DNA from: Dermatemys mawii
Taxonomy: Eukaryota; Chordata; Testudines; Dermatemydidae
Assembly (NCBI GenBank): GCA_007922305.1
Contig: ML677334.1
Coordinates: 64,393,142-64,457,141, forward strand
Length of the DNA: 64,000 nucleotides
Reading direction: 5' to 3'
Shown: positions 41,201 through 52,200 of the stretch, piece by piece
How the letters are laid out: every line of letters begins with the position of its first letter
How positions within the stretch are numbered: position 1 is the stretch's first letter
The notes under the pieces: model-generated
The model's input: the letters and a program-made list of their open reading frames with translations, nothing else
Told to the model about the DNA's origin: nothing
Databases searched by the model: none
Program-made: the position numbers and the translations under genes

Positions 41201-44200
41201 AAATGTGCTCTTGTCTATGATGTGAGTTTACTACGGCTCTCACAGCTCTAGATATTAATTGCTCAACCCACAGTTTATTAAGTGTCTGACAAAGAGTCCT
41301 GTGGCACCTTAAAGACTAACTGAAATTTTTTCAGAGCATGAGCTTTCATGGGCTAATACCCACTTCGTCGGATGCGGGTATTAGACCACTTCGTCGGATG
41401 AGGGTATTAGCCCACGAAAGCTCATGCTCTGAAAAAATTTCAGTTAGTCTTTAAGGTGCCACAGGACTCTTTGTCACTTCTGCAATTCCAGACTAACACG
41501 GCTACCCCTCTGATTCTATTAAGTGTCTGAATCTCTTGCTGATTGTAACATGGCTCCTGCAGGGTCCCCCTGGTTCCTGCCCCCACTTGTCCCAGAAAGT
41601 CACTTGGAGACCTTGTTTGCAGTGCTCACTAGTGCTTTATTTTACAAGAGGTGCTCCCACCACCTTTACAGCACAATCTATATTCAATTCCTTTTGGCTT
41701 GCCCCCCAATAGGAGAGAAGAGCAAGCTATTCCTCCCTGAATCAGAGGGGTAGCCGTGTTAGTCTGGAATCGCAGAAGTGACAAAGAGTCCTGTGGCACC
41801 TTAAAGACTAACTAAAAGTATTAAAGCATAAGCTTTCGTGGGCTAATACCCACTTAGTATGCATCCGATGAAGTGGGCTAATACCCACTTAGGTGCATCT
41901 GATGAAGTGGGTATTAGCCCACGAAAGCTTATGCTTTAATACTTTTAGTTAGTCTTTAAGGTGCCACAGGACTCTTTGTCACTTCTGCTATTCCTCCCTG
42001 CTTTCCTTCAGGGCAGCTTCCCCTCTTTCTAGCTCCTCCTTTCCACGTGCTTTCCTGCCTAGCCTCTTTTCCGCTGAGGCTTTTATCCAGCCCCAGCCTA
42101 CAAAGGCAGCAGCTGTTCCTGCTTTGCCAGTCAGGGCCAGGTGGCCTAACCAGCTCCAATTTACCTTTCTTAGCTGTAGCTGGGGTGAGAGAGAGTTTGC
42201 TAAGCAGTTCTCCTGCTAGCACCCTGTCACACTGATCTAACCATCCCTGGATTCCTGATATTTTGAAGATTTTAAGACAGGTGCATCAGGATTACAGGGA
42301 TGTCACAGGGTGACAGATCCATTTAAGGAGAGATGGGGCCACCCACACCTCTGCCATAATTAACAGCTTACCAGCTGGAGGGGTAAGGCTAAGGGATCCC
42401 GGAGGGAGCTTAATGATCACTTGGGCCTTGCAAAAAAGCAGTGTGAGGTCAGCCTGGGAGTAGGCAGTGCGTGGGTTCCTGTAGAAAAGCCCTGAGCCAG
42501 TGCCTGCAGAGGGCTAGGTACTCCAGGAAAACCAGCCTTGTGAGACCCTGTTTTATACTGGGGCAGGGAAGCAAGTAAGTTACAGAGCTCAGGAGGAGCT
42601 GAAAACAGAACTCCAGTGGAACACGCCTCAGGGCTGTAGCTCTATCCCAGATCCAGAAAGACTCACACAGGTAGTCCAGAAAAGGGGCTGGGAACAGGGC
42701 CCAAGTGCCAGGCTGAAGAGCAGTCCCCAAAGGGCAGAAAAACCCTTTTTGTTTGTTGGGACTTTGGGCGGACTTTTTGTTATCCTGGAAGGAATTAAGT
42801 TTGTCTATGAGTTACCTGGAGGTCTATGCCACATCTTGAGCAAGCACCACACATAATTCAGTGTGTGGAAAGCTGAGGAGACCAACCATGGGGAAGGAAA
42901 CTGAGGCAGGAGCTCCAGAAGCAGCATGTTCAGCCAGTGGGGAGCATTACAGAGTGTCCATGCCTGACCACAAGGGGATAGAGCAAAGGTTCCCAAACTT
43001 TAACAGCCCATGAACCCCTTTCACTAAAATTCAAGTCTCATGAACCCCATCCTAAAAATGAATATTTCCAAGGATTTTCTCCCTTATCTCAGCATAAAAG
43101 CAGTGATCTTGGCAATATAAAATTTGTTTTTATGACATGCTTATTACACACTATTAATCATTTATCATTACAGTATTTTTATTACATTATGAAAACGGCA
43201 ACAAGCTTCCAAGATCTCACTTTTGTAACATGTATCACTTTTGATTAAATCTGTTATAAGACAAGGCTCCTATCAGAGGCACCAATAGAAAAAAAGCGGG
43301 GGGCAAAGCCCCTGCATACTACAGAGCCTGGGGAGGCACCACCAAAAACATGGGGGTGCCCTTGGAAAAAAGGAGAGGAACCTATGTAGTAGGCACACCA
43401 ATGTGGGGGTGGCACATGACCCTCGTTCTTCCCCCATACACCCCATAATGGCGCCTCTGGCTCCTGTGTTTCACCAAGGAGTATCAGATGATGAAAGTAT
43501 TTAAGAAGCCAACTCAAAGAGTTCCTCCTACACAAGCATTCAGGTCTTGAGCAGTCCAGGCAAACAATGCAAATTACAACAAAGCTTAAATTTGTTCTTC
43601 ATAATAATTTAAAAACAACACAAGCAGCCTATTTAATTTTAAAAACTGCAAAAATTTCCACCTCCCCTTCTATTTCATAAAAGAAGTCTTGAAGTTTAAA
43701 TCTCCTCAGTGTGATAGATATGTTTGCTTTGATCTGCTTAGCTCTTTGAAGTCCCCAAAACTCTGGGCTACTGGCCCCGTGCTGCCCAGGGTCTCTATTG
43801 ACACCTCTGTCCACCATTAGGGATTTTTTTCCTGAGAACCCTCTGTAACATTTCATGAACCCTTAGGGGTTTGCTAACCCCAGTTTGGGAACCACTGGGA
43901 TAGAGAAATTATGGAATATGATGACTAACCCAAAATGAACTTCAGTATATTTAGACAGGTTGACTGAGGCAGCCTAAAGGTTATACATCTTTTCAGGAAA
44001 AAAATGGTAATTTGGAAATGAATGTCATAAATCATTAGTTTAGATTTCCCTTAGACAATAATGAAAGAGTTGCTGAGTTCTTCAGTATATTGAAAACCTT
44101 TTCCTTTAAAATGCAGCCTCTGATTCTGCAAACATTTCTGAATGTATTTTCAATAGGACTACACACACATATGCTCATTGTTAAGCATGTGCATAAGTGT

Positions 44201-47200
44201 TTCCAAGAGCAAGGCTGTATTCTTCAACATATATTTTATAAATTCAGTCTTGTCCCATAACCAAAGGTTTGAAAGTAATGAGGGAAGTGAGTCATTTGCC
44301 AAATGAAATTTGTTATATGCCTCTCTTAATTAACAATGCATAGTAGAGAACACCAAGGTTCATTTGGCTCTGAGTTTATGAACAACTCCCTCAGAATCAA
44401 CAGCCTTCTGAATACGTGGTGGCCAAGAAATTATCATCCAGTGATGATGAGCTCACCAACTCCCACTCCTCTTGCACAGTTTCTACAGAGAAAGTCTCTA
44501 AGTGTGGCTGTTTAGTATATTTATTCTCCTTCGAGTGCCTGTCTCTGTGTGTAGTGCACTTCATGTTGTGCATGTGATCCATACGCCCAGGTTCAGAGAA
44601 TTTTTCTTAGCAGTGACCATTTGGTCCACTGCTCTGCTTGTGCTCCCCACCAATGATTTATAGGAGGGCTGCTGAAACACCGCCATTTCAGTTACTTCTC
44701 GCCTCTTGTGATCTGGAAGAGACACTCAGTATCTGTAGTAAATTTTTTTAAATTGCACCTCTAGAAAACATAGAGATTTGAGGAGAAAATCTTACCCATA
44801 AGGGATATTAGGCATCTGAATGATGTGCCTGGGAAAGCAGAGGTGATCTAGCAGTAGATTAGAGAAAACACGAGGACTTTGGTGGGACTTTTTGCTACCC
44901 TGGAAGGAATTAAGTTTGTCTATGAGTTGTCTGGAGGCTTATGCCACATCTTGATCAAGCACCACACACAATTCAGTGTGGAAAGCTGAGGAGACCCACC
45001 TTGGCGAAGGAAACCGAGGTAGGAGCTCCAGAAGCGCCATGCTCAGCCAGTGGGGAGCATTACAGAGTGTCCATGCTTGACCACAAGGGGATAGAGCAGA
45101 GGTTCCCAAACTTTGCTCCTTTCATGAGTTTGGCTTTTTTAAGCCCTGTTGTCTCTGATTCTGTTTTGTATTTTACTGAATTAGCCTGAAAATGCTGTGC
45201 CTCAGTCTCCCCTGGCTCACTGGTGGTTCTGGTTCCATACTCATTTATTTGTTGACTTTGCCTGTTTCAGGTGGATGTTTTCCGGGTGGAAGCAGTAGAT
45301 GTTGGGTCTCTGCAGGAGTTGGTTGTAGATAAAGGAAAAGGCTCTGACTGGCAGCTGGAGAAGATTATTGTGCACGAGCCAACATTTACTGGGACAAAGA
45401 CACTGTTTAAGGCTCAAACATGGCTAAAAGATGGGAAAAAATCTGCCTTGATAACTCTAAAAGCTACAGGTAAATATTATTTTAGAAATATGTTATTTAC
45501 CAAGAAACTAATTCAAAACTGCCAAATGTAGCTATTGTTTTCTGTTTCCATAAAAGTTATAGTTTCAGATAGTTTAGTATCTCATTGTAATTAAGTAGGA
45601 ACTGTAGTCCCTGAAACTGTTCAGTTTCAGTGCTGTTTGATAATCCAGTATTTTACAGGGTGCTAATTTCTCCTTTGTTAGTCCAGATTTATACTGAGGC
45701 AAATGAGAACAAAATCTGGCCCACTCTATGTAACTTAGTCTCCTCAAGTACAGTAATATTTTGTCCCTTATGACAGGATAATGTTTTTAAAGGTTGTTGC
45801 CTACCTTCCCCTGGAGTTTAAATCCTGCCCTCTGCTGTTTAGTCAAGCAAGAAGGATAGGTTTAGATAGTTTGCCCCACTGAATTCAAGTAGTAGAGGAG
45901 AATGTCTCCATAGTATTCAAGATGGAATGTCTAGCATACAGCACATTCTCTCGATATAAAATATGATATGCTGGAGGTGTGTCTAGCTAGAATGTACGCT
46001 GAAGTCAACAGCAATCTCTAGCCAGAGACAGGTTCAGACATATTATGCTCCTGTTCAGAAAAACATCAAAGTACACTCCATAAATGGTCCCTTAGTCTTC
46101 AATGAAATATCTTGTCCTCGCTGACAGCAGTACTCTAGCAGAAGTCACAACAGGGCATCTCTGCTCACCACAGCTTCACTGGCCATAGCAGAATTTGGCC
46201 CAAAGGCTATTATTAATTTGTTGTAGCCAAACAGAGTACTATTACAAAATTTTTACCTTTGTTTCATCATCCCTAATCCTCCAGCCTTCGATTTTGGAAA
46301 TAAAAAGAAACAAAATGTTACCTTTATAAAAGCCAATAATATGTGAGCTGCTTGAACTTTGCTCTGAAAACAAAATTGAAACATTCCTGGCAAAATGTAA
46401 TAAGGAATAATTTAGTATCTTTTAGATTGCACAATGTTATAAATGGGATCAAAGAATGGATATTGTTGAACTTCTATAGGAACACAAATGTCTTTCCTTG
46501 GCTTCTCAGAAGAAAATATTTTATGCTTGATCCAAAGCCTATTGATGTCAATAGGAGGCTTTCCATTGACTTCAGTGAGCTTTGGTTCAGGTCTTTATCT
46601 CTAATTAATGCTTTTGTATCCATTCCTACTGATATTAGTGACAGTTGATTTACATGAGAGCAGAATAAGTCTGTTAGATCAACTTTAAAAATATCTGATC
46701 TGTGCAGACACACCCAAATCACTGGTAGCAGAATGTGTATAAACAAAGTATAAATTATTTAAAAATGAAAAAAATTGTCTGGATCACAACCATTTCATAA
46801 TATTGTGTTTGGTTTTGGCCCAGTTCATTATACAGAACAGTATATAACAGAAGCTGATGTAGAAAATCTCATTGCACTCTTCCTAGTCAAATCTTTAATC
46901 TAACTGATACAGTGCTCAGTCAACTGCTTCGCCATAGATGAATACAGACATTCATTATAATTTAGACCCTGTTTTACAAAAGCATTAATTTGGTTTTCAA
47001 TCTTCTTTCAAATAGAAATTCAGGAGAGGAGGAGCACAGCTGTCTTGCCGTTAAAAAAACAGCAAATGAAATCAGGTAAATCTGAGGCCCCAGACCCAGT
47101 ATTGTGTTCACTAATTTAAAAATGATTATATGGGAGCTTTTTCCATCACAAACTTGTAATTATGTTTACCAGTGCTACCAATGTCATCCTCTATGTAATA

Positions 47201-49263
47201 TTAAGAAATAAAAATATACCTGCATATTAGTTGGTCAAAGTACAACTAAATAATTTTGATACCCAATTAAAATGAAAATAAAAGTACTTGTTATAAATTT
47301 TATTTTGGCTATGTTGGTGAACACATGAAAGGAAAAACATATTTATAATCTGTCTTTCCTTCATCACGGTCCTTATTTCATTTGTTCAGAAGGCACATGG
47401 AGAATTCATTTAACAAAACTCTGTGAAGAAACAACAGAAGAATTTGATAAGTCAGTGAAGAATATTTCTAAACTGGTCATGGTTTTTTATGGAAGCAATG
47501 GCAAGTCAAACCCAATTTCCATGGCAAACAAAGTGTTCCATCAAGCTGAGGATCAAGTAACATCTGATGTAAATATATATATATATATATACACATTTCA
47601 CTACCTTTTTAGCATCTCTTCTGAAATTGCTTTTATATAGAGATTAGCAGATAGGGACTGTAATATCCCACCTTCATAACAATTTGACATCCCTTTGGGT
47701 ATTCAAGTAGAGCAGAATTGGATCTTTAACTTGAATACCATAAATAATTTGTGTTTCTTTTATAGTCTCATAGCTCATGGTTATAAAGCATATTCTTTAT
47801 CAACAATTACTCAGAATTAATTATGCATATCCAAACAATTTGTATTAATGTTAAATATTTACATTTAATAGACAGTACAGTATGTAATTTGAATTTGAGT
47901 CTTGACTGATTTCTTATTAGCATATAAGGAACACCACTAAATAGGGTGACCATATTTCCCAAAGGGAAAATGGGACACCGTGCGGGGCCAGCCTCAAGAC
48001 CCCCGCATGGGGCTGGCTCCAGCTCCTCACATAAGGCACCCCCACAACTGCCACTGGTCACTCTAATCCTGCCAGTCCCACATGCACTGGAACCCTTCCC
48101 TCCCGGCAACCTCCAGCCCAACCCTGCCTGCGGCTGGCATCTCCACTCATCCCCACCCCCAGCATGTTCCGCTGCGCTGCATCTCACTTTTTTTGACAAA
48201 AGTGGGCATTTGTGCCATTTGCCAAAAGAGTCGGGACAGCCAGGACAGGAGTTAAAAAAGGAACTGTCCTGGCCAAAACAGCGCAGCTGGTCACCCTGCC
48301 ACTAGAGGATAAATATGGGATTTCGGAAAGCACTTGCTGTTGTCTGATCTCTGCCGCCTTTGAACTTACCGGGAGTTTTGTCATTGACTTCAGTAGGTGC
48401 AGAATTAAGTAAGCCAATGCTGAGCACTTTTGAAAATCCCATGCTTTTTTTTTTAATCGTTCTGGATGTTAACTTTTTGTTTTCTTACTTCTTAGGTACA
48501 TTTCCCATTTGACTTAGGGATGCTTTATAAAGTGAGGTTTGGGCTTCAGAGTTTGGGAAATAACACTTCCCAGTTGTCTCTTCATCACTTTAAAATGCAG
48601 AACACAGCAACCCTGGATACCTTTAGTCTCTCTATAAATAAAACACTTTCTTCTTCTCTTAATGGAGACAGATGGATTGAGCTCCCTGTAGAGTGGCCAT
48701 TAAAAGCAGCACTTTCTGGTAGGTATAAATCTATATTAAAGAGGTAGAATGATCCAGAAGGTTAACAAGTTCTAATAATACAACTGAAATCTTTATCAAA
48801 GCAGGATATTTTATTATCTTCATTTAACATTTAATAAACTCTAGATCAGAATTCAAAGTATGTCTATTAGGGAAAATATTACTCACTTCTCATAATTTCT
48901 GTAATATATTTTTATATGTTGCCTATAAACATTATGAGTCATATAGAACAGCATTAGGAAACGTTCCTTTCTTTGTTCTGCTGCTGGTGGTGCTAACAAT
49001 ATTTATTATAGCTCACCTTCTAACAAGTGATTTTATTTTTCTTATGTTTGTACAGTCCAAATAATTATGCTGGTTGAAAATTAGCTCAAAATTTGTCTTA
49101 TAGACACCACCTTTGTTTTTGAAAAGCAGAAGGAATATTTTAATCTGAAACAGTCTTTTCATCCTTTCATATTTTTTACAAGTGAGATAGTAAGTACCTG
49201 TACAATCCCAAATGACCCAAAATCAAATATTTGCAGTGTTATTGTAGCCATGTTGGTCCTAGG

Positions 49264-49295
<32 letters not shown>

Positions 49296-52200
49296 CAAGG
49301 TAGGTGACATAGTATCTTTTATTGAACTAACTTCTGTTGGTAGAAGATACAACCTTTTGAGCTACACAGAGCTCTTCCTCAGATTTAGTATTTATCAGAA
49401 TATAAGCTTGGCAAAAGAAACAGGCGTAATAATTTTTTATTTAATATTTAATTTGGTTTCTATTTAGTTCTTACTCAGAAGAAGATCCATTTATTTGAGT
49501 GTGGACACTGAGTCCGCTTACTAAGGACCTGATCCAAAGCCTATTGAACTCAATTCTAGTCCTTCCATTGACCTTATTCACCCTTATGCCCATGATTCAG
49601 CAAGGTGCTTAGAAATATGCCTAAGTTTAAATGAGTAATCTCAGTATGATCATCTGTTCTTTTTCTTGAATGCTTTGGCTAGCACTAAATGCTTAAATGC
49701 CGTAATTGGAAATCAGACTTCATACTTCTCAGAGCTCTCTGCAGGAATGCAGAATAAGGTCAATTGTTTTCACATTTTATACACAGAATCCAAACGGGTA
49801 TTAAAAATATCTAGGCACTCAGGTGTGCCCCATGGAGGAGACTGGTTGCTAAAACACATAAGTGATAGATAGATAGATAATATAGTGTGGCAAGGTGCCT
49901 TCTCTGGCTCAAGTCTTTTCTGCTCTGGCGAGCCAAGGGCTGTCTAGGCAAGCTACCTAGAAAACGCAAGGGCAGGCTTTCCCTTCCCCTTATCGCTCCA
50001 TTCTGGCTGGGCTTTCCCCCTGTGATCAGGAACAAAAGCTGCCTCCCTTCTGAGAGGCTCCCAGTCCTGCTGCCTCCAACCTGCTAGCAGCCTCACTCCC
50101 TCTATCTCTCTCCTCCCCTTCCTAGCTAGGGAGGAGGGTTTAAAAAGGACTCTGTCAGGGCTTAATTGGTATCAGCTGATCTTGCCTGAGTCTCTGGCAG
50201 TCTCTACCCAGCTGAGCCCAACTGACCTGTGGTTACTTCCCTTACCACCACCCCCACTGGTAGCTGCCTGCTCGGGGGTTTACCACACACACACACAGTC
50301 AGGCTATGTGGAATTATTAGTAGAGAGCACTGGAATGGGACTTTGGAGACTTTGCTTCTGTTCCCAGCTCTGCCTCTGGTGTGCTGGGAACAGAACTCAT
50401 GTCACTGCTCAATGCCTCAGTTTCCCCATCTGTAACATACTGATACTAACATCTTTTGTAAAGCACTTTGAGCTCTTCTGATGTGCCATAAATGGTAGTA
50501 TTATCACTATTTTATAAAATAGTGTATATTCTATGTATGTATATAATATTTACTACTCTCTTCTGAGAACATATTGTCTGATAACTCTCCAGGTAAGAAA
50601 TGCATCTTGTTTGTATTTATTTGTTTCTACATATGCCTCAGAAATCTGCAAAGAGTGATTTGTAAATATATTTTTAATCACAGTAAAGCAGAGAGCTAGT
50701 ATAACATGAAGCACATTTCCCCCCTAGTCTTTCCTTTTTTATGTCCAAGAGTGCTTTAAACAGCTCCACAGCAGGTAGCACATGCGGATTTCAAAGTGAT
50801 CCTTGATGCACAAAGTTATACAGAATTTATTGTGCAAAATAGCCCTGCATCTCTTTCATATTTTTAAATCATAGGCTCATAAACTTTAAGGACAGAAGGG
50901 ATCATCATGATCATCTAGTCTGACCTGTGGCTGAGGTACTGATATCTTCAAATCATGATTTAAAAAATCCACCATTTATGCTAGTTTAAAACAGCAAGTG
51001 ACACATCCTCCAGAGAAAGGCAAAAATAACCCCAGGGTCTCTGATGATCTGACCCAGGGGAAAATTCCTTCCCAACCCCAAATGTGGCAGTCAGTTGGAC
51101 CCTGAGCATGGGGGCAAGACCCAACAGCCAGATACCAGGCAAGAATTCTCTATAGTGACTCAGAGCCCTCCCCATCTAGTGTCCCATCACCAGTCATTGG
51201 GGATATTTGCTACTAGCAGTTGCAGATGGGCTATATGCCATCATAGGCAGTCTCATCATACCATCCCCTCCATAAATGTATCAAGCTCATTCTTGAAACC
51301 AGTTAAGTTTTTTGCTCACACTGTTCCCCTTGGAAGGCTGTTTTCTGCTCATGCTCCTCCCCTCCCTATTGCATACATTCTTTGTGTCTCTTGCTCTCCC
51401 TTCCTTCCTGGTTGGATAACAGCTTTTATGGTTGGACAGTTCCATAGTTAACATCAACTCTTGCTTTCCATTTTAGACCCAACTGTGCTCCTCCCACCAC
51501 TTTGGTCTGTTGGTGAGATGGGGAAGTACACAGGTATTCCTGCACCCTACGTGACCAATCCAAAAAGTGGCTAATTGTCACATTGCTACTTTTATGAAAA
51601 TCCAGTTAATATTGTTTTGAATATAATATAACTAATGAGGATAAATGGCAGTTCTGGAACCATAAGTATAGCATCAGATAAACCTCACTTTGAAGATATT
51701 ACTGTTATTAAATTGTTTAAATTATATGTTTTATTTTTAAAAGGGATACATGTTATAAGATGGGATTATGAAATCCTACACCACTGATGTATTTGTCTGA
51801 GAGGTTGCTGCTATCCAGTAGGCATGGAACAAGAGGTAGTTCCTCATAGCTAAAGATGGCCCTAGTGTGAGGCTAGGTCTGTGTGACCTGTGCAAAGTTC
51901 GGTTAATATAACAAACCCTGCACATTTTTGAGTTCACTAGACATAGAGGCTGTCAGAGGAAACACCATGCTTGCTGGTCATCCTGAACCTGGATAACCTC
52001 TAGTCCTCTCTGCCTTTTAAAGATGTAGGTGGCCACTCTGTGCCAGCAGGCTGAATGGGGTTGATGAGTCTGAGCTATTACCCCCAACTACAAAAGCCTT
52101 TTGGAAGAACAAGGTGTATCTGCTTCTCCAGTAGAGCAGGAGCAGCAGCAAACAGTGTGACTGAAAGCTGAAGAGAGCTGAATATCTAGTACTTTAATAT

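Larger units (their letters stand above)
25155..45270. other. 20-kb intron splitting PLAT module 4
   Basis: This is the largest intron of the gene in the window, 20,116 bases, against 144 to 7,339 for the others. It is filled with repeats, annotated separately. Stretches in which I recognise nothing are about 26736-27059, 29144-31590, 32800-33620, 34094-34800, 37770-38830, 39511-40858 and 43906-44390. No exon or second gene was found on either strand. Confidence 0.8.

Noticed and set aside
41276..42000. CRISPR-like or inverted gene duplication reading of the repeated arms
   Set aside because: There are no regular direct repeats with unique spacers; target duplications show two separate retroposon insertions.
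47807..48305. Long open frames on both strands
   Set aside because: They span a GC-rich hAT-like element and have no family similarity.
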